Assembly (NCBI RefSeq): GCF_900106945.1
Contig: NZ_FNNE01000005.1
Location: 62,001 to 126,000 of the forward strand
Source of the DNA: Marinobacter mobilis
Lineage (GTDB): Bacteria > Pseudomonadota > Gammaproteobacteria > Pseudomonadales > Oleiphilaceae
Direction of reading: 5' to 3'
Length of the DNA: 64,000 nt
How positions within the stretch are numbered: position 1 is the stretch's first letter; the number at the start of each line of letters is the position of its first letter. Shown here one piece after another: positions 28,234-36,906 of the stretch. A program made the translations under genes and the position numbers. The notes under the pieces were generated by a model. It did no database searches, had not been told where the DNA came from, and was given only the letters and a program-made list of their open reading frames with translations.

Positions 28234-29094
28234 TTAATCTTCCAGGGCATCCCGCATGAACTGAGGCTGTGCCAGTGCAGCGTGATGAGTGGCCTCGTTG
28301 TAGTAACGGGTTACAAACGGCCGCTCAGCCGCGTCGGCTTCGCGGAAATAGTGCAGCGGATTGGTCTTGCTTCCCATGGTGCAGCTCCACCACCCGGTCG
28401 GGTAGACCGGCTGTGGGAACGGCAGGGTCACCACGTGAGCCAGCCCGGCGGTTTTCATGTCCTTGTGGATGCCCCGGATAATGGTCTCCGTGTGCAGCAA
28501 CGGTGATTCGCTCTGCTGCACCACGATGCCTCCGTCCCGCAGCGCAAGCATGCAGTCACGATAGAAATCGAGCGCAAACAGCCCTTCCGCCGGGCCGACC
28601 GGGTCCGTGCTGTCGATGATGATCAGGTCGACACTGTTGGGCTCGATATCCCGCATCCACTGCACACCATCGCCAAAGAAGAAGTTGGCTCGCGGGTCAC
28701 CATTGGATTCACACAGTTCCGGGAAATACTGCTCTGACACACGGGTTACCCGCTCATCGATTTCCACCTGCCAGGCTTCTTCCACATCCGGGTGTTTGAG
28801 CACTTCTTTCAGGGTGCCGCAGTCCCCACCACCGATGATCACCACCTTGCGAGGATTCTTGTGGGTGAACAGCGCCGGGTGGGTCATCATCTCGTGGTAG
28901 AGGAAGTTGTCCCGGGCAGTGAGCATGACACAACCATCGAGCACCATCAGGTTGCCGAAGGTTTCGGTATCGTAGATTTCCAGCTTCTGGAATTCGCTCT
29001 GCTCCTCATGCAACTTGCCACGAACCTTGAGGGAAAATGCGGTCCCCTCGTTCTGAAATACTTCCGTGAACCAACCGTCGTTCAGCGTGGTCAT
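28234..29094 (-). CDS. speE: Spermidine synthase (polyamine aminopropyltransferase)
   Basis: SpeE transfers an aminopropyl group from decarboxylated SAM to putrescine. The 286-residue protein has FGNLMVLDGCVMLTARDNF, the SAM-binding VVIIGGGDCGTLKEVL, the catalytic IIIDSTDPVGPAEGLF and the substrate-site VYPTGWWSCTMGSK. The start is the ATG at 29094, with GGAGA 7 bases upstream; an in-frame TTG four codons earlier overlaps that site. Divergent from speA across about 210 bases, grouping two polyamine steps. Confidence 0.95.
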   Translation of the reverse strand: MTTLNDGWFTEVFQNEGTAFSLKVRGKLHEEQSEFQKLEIYDTETFGNLMVLDGCVMLTARDNFLYHEMMTHPALFTHKNPRKVVIIGGGDCGTLKEVLKHPDVEEAWQVEIDERVTRVSEQYFPELCESNGDPRANFFFGDGVQWMRDIEPNSVDLIIIDSTDPVGPAEGLFALDFYRDCMLALRDGGIVVQQSESPLLHTETIIRGIHKDMKTAGLAHVVTLPFPQPVYPTGWWSCTMGSKTNPLHYFREADAAERPFVTRYYNEATHHAALAQPQFMRDALED

Positions 29095-29304
29095 GCCTGT
29101 CTCCAATTCCCAGTGTACGCCCGTCGTGCGGGCCAGATATTCCGCTATTGTATGTGTCTAATTCGCCGATCAGAAGCGTTACCTCGCATGATTGGCAACG
29201 AAGTTTTCATCCACCATCTTTTAGCCGGCCCCGGGAAGCCATACAATGGCGCCAATACGCTGGCACCGGGCCGGCGATGCTTTCAGGATCAGGTAATACG
29301 CGCG

Positions 29305-31212
29305 ATGACAGACGCCTCCGCCAGCCATGCAACACTGACCTACAACATCCCCCACTGGAGCGATGGCTACATTGCCGTCAATGATCAGGGCAATGTCCAG
29401 ATCCAGCCCGACCGGGGTGTCAGCGGCAGCGCTATCGACCTCACCCAGCTGGCAGCATCCCTCGCCGGGCGAGGACTCCAGCTGCCGGTACTGGTGCGCT
29501 TTACCGACATTCTCCATGACCGGGTCAACCGGTTGTGCAATGCCTTCAACGGCGTTGCGGCCAAGCAGGGTTATCAGGGACGCTACACCGCGGTCTACCC
29601 CATCAAGGTGAACCAGCAACGGCGGGTTGTCGAGGAACTGATCCGCTCTGAACCCGCTGCCAGCCAGAACCAGATTGGTCTTGAAGCGGGCAGCAAGCCC
29701 GAATTGATGGCCGTACTGGCCCTGTGCATGCCCGGCTCGGTGATCGTGTGCAACGGTTACAAGGACCGCGAGTACGTTCGTCTGGCCCTGATCGGCCAGG
29801 CCCTCGGCCACCGGGTGTTTATTGTGGTGGAAAAGAAGTCGGAACTGACGCTGATTCTGGAAGAAGCCCGCAAACTCAATGTCAAACCGCTGATTGGCGT
29901 GCGCGCCCGTCTGGCAACCATTGGCAAGGGTAACTGGCAGAATACCGGGGGCGAGAAATCCAAGTTCGGGCTCTCGGCCAGCCAGGTGCTGGATCTGACC
30001 GAAACCCTGACCCGGGCCGGTGCCCTGGACTCGCTGCAGCTGCTGCACTTTCACCTCGGCTCCCAGATCGCCAACATCCGCGATATCCAGACCGGGCTGA
30101 GGGAATGTGCCCGCTTCTACAGCGAACTTCGGCAACTCGGCGCGCCAGTGACCACGGTGGACATCGGCGGCGGCCTCGGAGTCGATTACGAAGGCACCCG
30201 GACCCGCAGCAGCTGTTCGATGAATTACAGTGTTGAAGAGTATGCCTACAATGTGATCCACACCCTGCAGGCGGAATGCGAGCGTGCCGGCATCCCCCAT
30301 CCGGACCTGATCAGCGAATCCGGCCGGGCCCTCACGGCCCACCACGCGGTGCTGATCACCAACGTGATTGACCGGGAACAGCCGGAATCCGGCTGCGTGT
30401 CAGAGCCCGACGAGCAGGCGCCGCAGCCTCTGCTGGATCTTTGGCGTGACCTGGAACACCTGCAGGACCCGCGCTCGCCGCGGTCACGGGTGGAGATCTT
30501 CCACGACGTGGTCCATGCCATTACCGACGTTCACGCCCAGTTTGCGCACGGCCTGGTATCCCTGCGGCACCGGGCGGATGCTGAAAAGCTCTACACCGCC
30601 TGTTGCCGCCTGTTACAGCAGCAGCTGAACAGCGGCAGCCGTGGCCACCGTGAAATCCTGGACGAATTGAACGAGAAACTGGCCGACAAGCTGTTCGTCA
30701 ACTTTTCGCTGTTCCAGTCGCTCCCAGACGTCTGGGGCATTGACCAGATCTTTCCGGTACTGCCCCTAAGCGGCCTTGACCAGCCCTTCACCCGGCGGGC
30801 GGTTATCCAGGACATTACCTGTGACTCAGACGGCCGGATCGACCTCTACGTTGACGGCCAGGGCGTGGAAACCACCTTGCCAATTCCCGAATGGACCCGC
30901 GACGAACCGCAACTGTTTGGGTTCTTCATGACCGGGGCCTACCAGGAAATTCTCGGGGACATGCACAACCTGTTCGGTGATACTCATTCCGTTGACATTC
31001 GCAGAACCGAAGACGGGAGTTACGACATCAGCGAAACCATCGCTGGCGATACCGTGGCCAAGGTACTACGATACGTTAATTTTGAACCCGACGCACTGCT
31101 TCAGGCCTACCGCCGCAAATTTGCCCACAGTGACCTGACAGCCGAGAGCCAGGAGGCCCTGCTGACGGAACTGGAAAATGGCTTGTACGGCTATACCTAT
31201 CTGGAAGACTGA
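29305..31212 (+). CDS. speA: Biosynthetic arginine decarboxylase
   Basis: SpeA converts arginine to agmatine, the first step of the agmatine route to putrescine. The 635-residue PLP enzyme of fold type III carries the PLP lysine in YPIKVNQQ, the binding blocks LHFHLGSQIANIRDI and VDIGGGLGVDYEGT, and the C-terminal AYQEILGDMHNLFGD. E. coli SpeA has 658 residues. The open frame reaches far upstream over the divergent speE, but MTDASASHATLTYNIPHWS is the family start. Convergent with the following AraC gene, 6 bases apart. Confidence 0.94.
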   Translation: MTDASASHATLTYNIPHWSDGYIAVNDQGNVQIQPDRGVSGSAIDLTQLAASLAGRGLQLPVLVRFTDILHDRVNRLCNAFNGVAAKQGYQGRYTAVYPIKVNQQRRVVEELIRSEPAASQNQIGLEAGSKPELMAVLALCMPGSVIVCNGYKDREYVRLALIGQALGHRVFIVVEKKSELTLILEEARKLNVKPLIGVRARLATIGKGNWQNTGGEKSKFGLSASQVLDLTETLTRAGALDSLQLLHFHLGSQIANIRDIQTGLRECARFYSELRQLGAPVTTVDIGGGLGVDYEGTRTRSSCSMNYSVEEYAYNVIHTLQAECERAGIPHPDLISESGRALTAHHAVLITNVIDREQPESGCVSEPDEQAPQPLLDLWRDLEHLQDPRSPRSRVEIFHDVVHAITDVHAQFAHGLVSLRHRADAEKLYTACCRLLQQQLNSGSRGHREILDELNEKLADKLFVNFSLFQSLPDVWGIDQIFPVLPLSGLDQPFTRRAVIQDITCDSDGRIDLYVDGQGVETTLPIPEWTRDEPQLFGFFMTGAYQEILGDMHNLFGDTHSVDIRRTEDGSYDISETIAGDTVAKVLRYVNFEPDALLQAYRRKFAHSDLTAESQEALLTELENGLYGYTYLED

Positions 31213-31218
31213 GAGGCA

Positions 31219-32256
31219 CTAGCTGGCGCTGACGGTCGCCCGGTAGACCGAAGGGGACACCCCCTCCCATTTTCGGAAAGCGCGACCAAAGTTTGAGGGA
31301 TCGCTGTAGCCCAGCCGGTCGGCAATTTCATCAATGCTCAGGGGCGAGGTTTGCAACAGCAGCGTCGCCTTGGTGTGGCGGACCCGGTCAAGGATGGCCT
31401 GAAATTTCGCACCTTCGGCACTGAGTTGACGCCGCAGGGTTCGTGACGACACGCCGAGACTGTCGGCAATGGCTTCCAGACCTGGCAATCGCCCCCAGCG
31501 CACGGACTCCAGCTGGCGCTGCACCCGTCCAGACACCGTCAGGTTGGCCTCCAGATGCCGTAATTCTTCCTCGCATTGTTCTTCCGCCACCCGCCGTGCG
31601 ACCGGATTGGACAACGCGATGGGCAAACCCAGATACTTCTTGCGGAAACGCAACTGATTGGCACCGGCCGAAAAGCTGACCGCTGCCCCGAACATCGACT
31701 GATACGCCTTGTCGTGCCCCGGGCTGGGATAACTGAGGCGACAGGAGCCGCCATCCAGCAAACAGGTGCCAAACAGCAACAGGTTGACATCCATCAGTGA
31801 GGCCAGCACCACCTCGACATTGAAGACGTAGAGGTCTTCCAGATCGTGCCGGACTTTCAGCTGAATGACCGCGTCGTCACCATCGACAAAAAAATCCAGG
31901 TCCATGTAGACGAAGCGCACACGGAAGTACTTGATCAGCACCTTGAGCGCTTCTTCAATGGTTTCACTGCTGATGGCGGCTTGCGACAGTGCACCGTGGG
32001 TGGTGAATTTCAACCGGCGACCGTACTCCAGCCCCAGGGCCGGATCATCGCTGAGCACCAGCGCCGCCCGATTCAGCGCCACGAACTGGCTAACGGTGAT
32101 CAGGTTATCAGGATGGCTCAACGCCGAAGGCCGGATATCCGCCGCGGTCAGCAACGTGCCCCGGGACGCGCCCTTCTCTTCCACCAGCTGGCAAAGGATA
32201 TCCGCGTAATGCGCCTTGATAACCGGCAAATCCACTGCCACTCCGGATGAAAGCAT
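31219..32256 (-). CDS. AraC family regulator with arabinose-binding-like N-domain
   Basis: A 345-residue regulator: residues 20-200 form the N-terminal domain found in the OruR/ArgR-type AraC proteins (IRPSALSHPDNLITVSQF, LEYGRRLKFTTHGALSQA), and residues 235-340 are two helix-turn-helix motifs, EAIADSLGVSSRTLRRQL and DEIADRLGYSDPSNFGRAF, with the class signature up to WEGVSPSVYR. Its effector and targets are unknown; speA next door is only a candidate because the genes converge. I start at ATG 32256 (MLSSGVAVDLP), after AGGGG; the open frame extends 44 codons further. Confidence 0.85.
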   Translation of the reverse strand: MLSSGVAVDLPVIKAHYADILCQLVEEKGASRGTLLTAADIRPSALSHPDNLITVSQFVALNRAALVLSDDPALGLEYGRRLKFTTHGALSQAAISSETIEEALKVLIKYFRVRFVYMDLDFFVDGDDAVIQLKVRHDLEDLYVFNVEVVLASLMDVNLLLFGTCLLDGGSCRLSYPSPGHDKAYQSMFGAAVSFSAGANQLRFRKKYLGLPIALSNPVARRVAEEQCEEELRHLEANLTVSGRVQRQLESVRWGRLPGLEAIADSLGVSSRTLRRQLSAEGAKFQAILDRVRHTKATLLLQTSPLSIDEIADRLGYSDPSNFGRAFRKWEGVSPSVYRATVSAS

Positions 32257-32466
32257 CGATGCCCCTGATTCTGTCCAAAATTTACCCAGACAAGAGTAGC
32301 CTGCGCCACGACAACCGGCAATCACCCCAACGCCCCGGCAACGGCGACAGTCCAGCCAGTTCAGACCCTGTCCGAAAATGACCGACACTTGTCAGCTTCT
32401 GACCTTCCGCTACAGCGCCGGGTTTCAGACAATGACGCCGTTGATTAGTGTCTCTGAACTAGTCCA

Positions 32467-32527
32467 GCTCAACTCTCGTCGGGTTGAGCAATCTTGCTTT
32501 TAGCCACGCTTTTGCGTGGCTTTTTTA
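32467..32527 (+). ncRNA. Orphan two-hairpin element with intrinsic terminator (possible sRNA 3' end)
   Basis: Two hairpins in the 400-base gap between the AraC gene and tcdA: GCTCAAC (32467-32473)/GTTGAGC (32483-32489), then AGCCACGC (32502-32509), TTTT loop, GCGTGGCT (32514-32521) followed by T-run. The second is a textbook intrinsic terminator on the plus strand, yet no plus-strand gene precedes it: speA ends 1.25 kb upstream with the opposed AraC gene between. A short RNA from the AraC promoter region, or a leader attenuator of tcdA, would explain it. No convincing promoter was found. The rest of 32257-32655 shows nothing else. Confidence 0.4.
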
Positions 32528-32655
32528 TGCCTGCAATTCCACGATTCCGGATCAACGCCCCTCCAACCACCCATTACGCATGCGCGACGATAGAGGCCAG
32601 CTGCTGGCTACGCTACAATGCCCGCTTTCTTCAGGCGTCTCTCTTGGGAATTGGC

Positions 32656-33456
32656 ATGACCGCTGATGAATACAGTCACCGCTTTGGCGGTATCGAACGG
32701 CTCTATGGCCGCCGCGCCCAGGAGGCTTTCCGCCGGGCCCATATCGTTATTGTCGGGCTCGGTGGCGTTGGCTCCTGGGCGGCTGAGGCCATTGCCCGCA
32801 CCGGCATCGGCACCATCACCCTGGTGGATATGGATGACATCTGTGTGTCGAACACCAACCGCCAGTCCCATGCCCTAAGCGGCCAATTCGGCCGCACCAA
32901 GACCGACGCCCTGGCCGAGCGCCTGCGGGCGATCAATCCTGAAGCCGACATTCGTCCCCACTTCGGATTTCTGACCCCGGCAAACGTGGCCGATCTCGTG
33001 GGCGAGGACGTCAGCGGAGTAATCGACGCCATCGACAGCGTCAAACCCAAGGCGGCGTTGATCGCCCATTGCCAGCGCCGCAAGATTCCCCTGGTGTGCG
33101 CCGGGGGAGCCGGCGGGCAGATGGATCCGACCCAGATCCAGGTCGCCGATCTGAGCCGCACAACCCAGGATCCGCTGCTGGCCAAGGTGCGCAACCTGTT
33201 GCGACGGGAATACGGTTTCTCGCGCAATCCGAAACGGCGCTTTGGCATCGAGGCCGTGTATTCCCTGGAACAACTCACCTACCCTGCCGGTGACGGTGAG
33301 GTTTGTCTGCAAAAGCCGGATACCAGCGGTCCGGTTCGACTGGACTGCGCCACGGGCTTCGGCGCCGCCAGCCCGGTAACCGCCACCTTTGGCTTTGTGG
33401 GGGCCTCCCGGTTGATCAACCGCATTGCAAGGAAAGCGCGCCTTGGCGATAGTTAG
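32656..33456 (+). CDS. tcdA: tRNA threonylcarbamoyladenosine dehydratase
   Basis: TcdA (CsdL) is an E1-like enzyme that cyclises t6A37 of tRNA to ct6A using ATP. The 266-residue protein has the nucleotide-binding VIVGLGGVGSWAAEAIART (residues about 31-49), VDMDDICVSNTNRQ, IDAIDSVKPKAALI and CAGGAGGQMDPT. No membrane tail is obvious. I start at ATG 32656 (MTADEYSHRFGGIERLYG); the open frame upstream crosses the terminator and is not coding. Confidence 0.94.
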   Translation: MTADEYSHRFGGIERLYGRRAQEAFRRAHIVIVGLGGVGSWAAEAIARTGIGTITLVDMDDICVSNTNRQSHALSGQFGRTKTDALAERLRAINPEADIRPHFGFLTPANVADLVGEDVSGVIDAIDSVKPKAALIAHCQRRKIPLVCAGGAGGQMDPTQIQVADLSRTTQDPLLAKVRNLLRREYGFSRNPKRRFGIEAVYSLEQLTYPAGDGEVCLQKPDTSGPVRLDCATGFGAASPVTATFGFVGASRLINRIARKARLGDS

Positions 33457-33500
33457 GGCTTACCTGTTCACTTTATCCACTCAACGGATCTGATCCCTCT

Positions 33501-35360
33501 ATGTCCGCCAGCATCGTAATGCTCCTCGCCAGCATCGGCGTATTGTCCCTGTTCTGCCAATGGCTCGCCTGGCGGGTCCGTATGCCCGCGATCCTGTTTC
33601 TTCTGGCCGGCGGTATCGTTGCCGGCCCAATGCTGGGCTGGCTCAACCCACAACCGCTGTTCGGTGATCTGTTGTTCCCGATGGTGTCGCTGGCGGTGGC
33701 GGTCATCCTGTTCGAGGGCAGCCTGACCCTGCGCTACGAGGAGATCAAGGGCCACGGCAAGATGGTGAGAAACCTGATTCCCATTGGCTCACTGGTCACC
33801 TGCACCATTGGTACCCTGGCGGCCCACTGGGCGTTGGATCTGCCTTGGGAAGTGGCGTTACTGTTCGGCGCCATTTCCATTGTCACCGGGCCCACGGTGA
33901 TTGTCCCGCTGCTGCGTTCGGTACGCCCAACCTCAAAGCTGGCCAACATCCTGCGCTGGGAAGGCATAATCATCGACCCGGTGGGTGCCTTGTTGGCGGT
34001 GCTGGTTTTCGAGGGAATTGTCTCCTGGGGCCAGGGCAACGTGTTCAGCCACTCCCTGTTTATCTTCGGCAAGACCCTATTGGTAGGCTTCCTGATCGGT
34101 GCCGTGGCCGGCTGGCTGAACGGCGTCGCACTGCGCAAGCACCTGTTACCGCAGTACCTCCACAACGCCGGCACCCTGACCTTCATGCTGGGGGTTTACG
34201 CCCTGTCCAACGAGCTTGCCCACGAGTCCGGCCTGCTGACCGTCACAGTCATGGGCATCTGGATGGCGAACATGAAACAGGTGCCGATCGATAACGTTCT
34301 TGAGTTCAAGGAGTCGCTCAGCGTCCTGCTGATCTCCGGGCTGTTCATCATCCTTGCCGCCCGCATTGAGTTCGAATCCATTGCCAGCCTCGGCTGGAAC
34401 CTGCTGCTGGTGCTGGCGGCACTGATCCTGATTGCTCGGCCGCTGAGCATTTTCCTTGCAGCCCTGGGCACCAACCTTAACTGGCGCGAAAAGCTGTTCC
34501 TCAGCTGGGTGGCCCCTCGCGGTATTGTAGCGGCAGCGGTTTCCGCACTGTTTGCCTTCCAGCTTCAGAAGGTGGGGTATGACAGTGCCGCAGCCCTGGT
34601 TCCACTGGTATTCATCCTGATTATTGCCACCGTTACCCTGCAGAGTCTGACCGCACGGCCAGTTGCACAACTGCTCAAGGTCGCCGAGCCGGCTGACTAC
34701 GGCTACCTGATTCTCGGTGCCAACCAGGTAGCGCGCCAGATTGCCCTGGCCCTGCGCAAGTACGATGTACCCGTTACCCTCACCGACACCAACTGGGAGA
34801 ATGTCCGACTGGCGCGGATGGACAACCTGCAGACCTACTTCGGCAATCCGGTGTCGGAGCATGCGACCACCCACCTGGATTTCACCGGTCTGGGTAATCT
34901 GCTGGTGATCTCTCCCTACAAGCAGCTCAATACCCTGGCGACCTATCACTTCCTCGACTGGTTCGGCAAGAATCACGTGTTCAGCCTGTCAGAGGGGGAT
35001 CAGGATCAGCTGGCACGGCACCAGACCGCAGAAAAAATACAGCGAACCCGGGGACTGTTCGGCGACGTCAGTTACGCCAAGATGGCCAGCATGGTCAGCA
35101 AGGGCTATACGGTGAAGACCCCACAATTAAGTGACGCCTTCAGCTTCGAGGCATTCCAGGCCCAGTACGACAACCAGGCCCTGGTCCTGTTCACTCTGGA
35201 CAATCGCGGGCGAATCCAGCCCGTTACCAGCGACTCAGCACTGAAGCCAGAGAAGGACTGGACGCTGATCTGTCTGGTGCCACCGCAGCCACCCAAGGAA
35301 CGTAAAGAGAAGGACGTTCCGGCCGAGCCCCAGGATAACCCGAAGACCCAGAATGCCTGA
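33501..35360 (+). CDS. CPA1-type sodium/proton antiporter with C-terminal nucleotide-binding domain
   Basis: A 619-residue transporter. Residues 1-390 form about 12 membrane helices of the Na+/H+ exchanger domain (FLLAGGIVAGPMLGW, VAVILFEGSLTLR, SIVTGPTVIVPLLR, with Asp in IIIDPVGALLAV, and WVAPRGIVAAAVSA). Residues 400-520 resemble a TrkA-N/RCK Rossmann domain (YGYLILGANQVARQIALAL), and the tail is hydrophilic and charged. This architecture is known in bacterial NhaP2/KefB-like antiporters of marine species, where the domain regulates transport. Ion specificity cannot be read off. Starts 44 bases after tcdA. Confidence 0.88.
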   Translation: MSASIVMLLASIGVLSLFCQWLAWRVRMPAILFLLAGGIVAGPMLGWLNPQPLFGDLLFPMVSLAVAVILFEGSLTLRYEEIKGHGKMVRNLIPIGSLVTCTIGTLAAHWALDLPWEVALLFGAISIVTGPTVIVPLLRSVRPTSKLANILRWEGIIIDPVGALLAVLVFEGIVSWGQGNVFSHSLFIFGKTLLVGFLIGAVAGWLNGVALRKHLLPQYLHNAGTLTFMLGVYALSNELAHESGLLTVTVMGIWMANMKQVPIDNVLEFKESLSVLLISGLFIILAARIEFESIASLGWNLLLVLAALILIARPLSIFLAALGTNLNWREKLFLSWVAPRGIVAAAVSALFAFQLQKVGYDSAAALVPLVFILIIATVTLQSLTARPVAQLLKVAEPADYGYLILGANQVARQIALALRKYDVPVTLTDTNWENVRLARMDNLQTYFGNPVSEHATTHLDFTGLGNLLVISPYKQLNTLATYHFLDWFGKNHVFSLSEGDQDQLARHQTAEKIQRTRGLFGDVSYAKMASMVSKGYTVKTPQLSDAFSFEAFQAQYDNQALVLFTLDNRGRIQPVTSDSALKPEKDWTLICLVPPQPPKERKEKDVPAEPQDNPKTQNA

Positions 35361-35361
35361 G

Positions 35362-35387
35362 TGCCGGGCGCGCTAGGGCGCCCGGCA
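35362..35387. terminator. GC-rich hairpin between convergent genes
   Basis: TGCCGGGCGC (35362-35371), 6-base loop, GCGCCCGGCA (35378-35387): a perfect 10-bp stem 1 base after the antiporter stop that overlaps the end of the oxidoreductase gene. No T-run. Confidence 0.5.
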
Positions 35388-36362
35388 ATCCAGCACCAGC
35401 TTGCCGCGAACATGGCCCTGCTCCAGCAGGCGATGGGCGGCAGCGGCCTCGGCCAACGGAAACACCTGATCGATATGCACCCGGACATCGCCGTCTTCAA
35501 TGAGCTCTGCGATTTCCTCAAGGTGAAAGACTTCCGGCCGCACGGTCATACCGTGGGCACGAAGGGACATGGCTTCGGCGGCGGAGATAATGTCGTCCGC
35601 CGTCACCGTGGGAATCGTCACCAGCACACCGTGTTCGCTCAGAGTGTGGAGTGAGCGCTTGCCAACCTCCCCCCCCAGCAAGTCCAGCACCACATCCAGA
35701 CCGTAGCACTCATCGACAAAATCCGTACTGGTGTAATCAATAACCTCGTGTACCCCGAGGCCGTCCAGGAAATCCTTGTTCGCCGCAGACGCCGTCACAA
35801 TCACATGAGCCCCGCGGACCAGAGCAAACTGGATGGCAAAGTGGCCCACTCCACCGGCGCCGGCATGGATCAGCACCTTTTGCTCAGGCTCCAGCTTGGC
35901 GACTTCAAACAGCGCCTGCCAGGCGGTCAGGGCCGCCAGCGGCACCGCTGCGGCGGCCACCAGATCAAGCTCTTCCGGAACGATGGCCAGTTCATCCGCC
36001 CCCGCCAGCGCATACTCGGCGTAGGCACCGCCGTCTGCGGGGAAGCCGATCATCCCCATGACCCGATCCCCGGGCGCCAGCGTACTCACATCCTCTGCCA
36101 CCGATACCACTTCTCCGGCCATGTCGTAGCCCGGCGTCCAGGGCAGCCGCGAGCCAATTTGCTGGGCGGCAAAGCCGAGGCCCTTGCGGGTTTTCCAGTC
36201 AATCGGATTCAGCCCGGCGCCGGCGACCCGGACACAGACCTGACCAGAGCCCGGTTGCGGCACTGCGGCCGGCTCCAGTTGCAGCTGATCGGCCTCACCA
36301 AACTGATGGTAGACGATACGACGCATTTCTCCGGACTCAGGGGGCACAGTCAGGTTATCCAT
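35373..36362 (-). CDS. Zinc-independent quinone oxidoreductase (MDR family)
   Basis: A 329-residue medium-chain dehydrogenase/reductase. GAGLNPIDWKTRKG, PGYDMAGEVV, the NADPH-binding VLIHAGAGGVGHFAIQFA and the absence of structural zinc cysteines place it among NADPH:quinone oxidoreductases. Likely substrates are quinones or reactive enals and enones; the natural one is unknown. ATG 36362 has GGAG 7 bases upstream. First of the minus-strand group facing the antiporter. Confidence 0.88.
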   Translation of the reverse strand: MDNLTVPPESGEMRRIVYHQFGEADQLQLEPAAVPQPGSGQVCVRVAGAGLNPIDWKTRKGLGFAAQQIGSRLPWTPGYDMAGEVVSVAEDVSTLAPGDRVMGMIGFPADGGAYAEYALAGADELAIVPEELDLVAAAAVPLAALTAWQALFEVAKLEPEQKVLIHAGAGGVGHFAIQFALVRGAHVIVTASAANKDFLDGLGVHEVIDYTSTDFVDECYGLDVVLDLLGGEVGKRSLHTLSEHGVLVTIPTVTADDIISAAEAMSLRAHGMTVRPEVFHLEEIAELIEDGDVRVHIDQVFPLAEAAAAHRLLEQGHVRGKLVLDCRAP

Positions 36363-36426
36363 GGCAGTCTCCAGCGCAGACAGGGAAGGCTTCATTCCAG
36401 CCTAGCAGATAATTGCAGCAGCGCGC

Positions 36427-36906
36427 CTAACCCTTGCCGGGCAGGCCCTTGCCACCGGCAGTCATGGCCGCCGAAAGAATTTCGCCGTACTCCTTGGGGA
36501 CCCGGGTGGGACGCTGACTTTTGAGATCGACACAGGCGTGAGCAGACCTCGCCCGCACCAGGGTTCTGCCATCGGCAGGCCGCACCAGCTGGAACTCTCG
36601 AGCAGAACGGAAACGACCATCGAAGTCCGTGAGCCAGGTGCCAAGGAGCAGATGATCACCGGCATTGGCTGGAGCCAGATAATCGATTTCAGTGCGCGTA
36701 ATCGCCATCGCCTTGCCGGTGGCTTCATGACGATCCCAGGTCATGCCCAGGCTTTCAATGTGCGCCCAACTGATGTCTTCGAGCCAACGCACATAAACCA
36801 CATTGTTGGCGTGCCCCAGCCGATCGGTATCGGCATCGGTAACCTCGATTTCCATGATGTACGGTTCGGGTAAATCCCAGTCAACCGGCTCGTCTTTCCC
36901 TGTCAT
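36427..36906 (-). CDS. Acyl-CoA thioesterase, hotdog fold (YbgC/FadM-like)
   Basis: A 159-residue 4-hydroxybenzoyl-CoA-thioesterase-like hotdog protein. DADTDRLGHANNVVYVRWLEDISW is the family's catalytic region, with the Asp-x-x-Gly-His-x-Asn-Asn core. It should hydrolyse acyl-CoA esters; chain length is not predictable. Its ATG overlaps the stop of the SMP-30-like gene (4 bases), so the two are translated together. Confidence 0.88.
   Translation of the reverse strand: MTGKDEPVDWDLPEPYIMEIEVTDADTDRLGHANNVVYVRWLEDISWAHIESLGMTWDRHEATGKAMAITRTEIDYLAPANAGDHLLLGTWLTDFDGRFRSAREFQLVRPADGRTLVRARSAHACVDLKSQRPTRVPKEYGEILSAAMTAGGKGLPGKG

Noticed and set aside
29221..30345. Long open frame on the minus strand (374 codons) opposite speA
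   Set aside because: It lies fully inside speA in the antisense frame, has no family motifs, and its length is explained by the high GC content.
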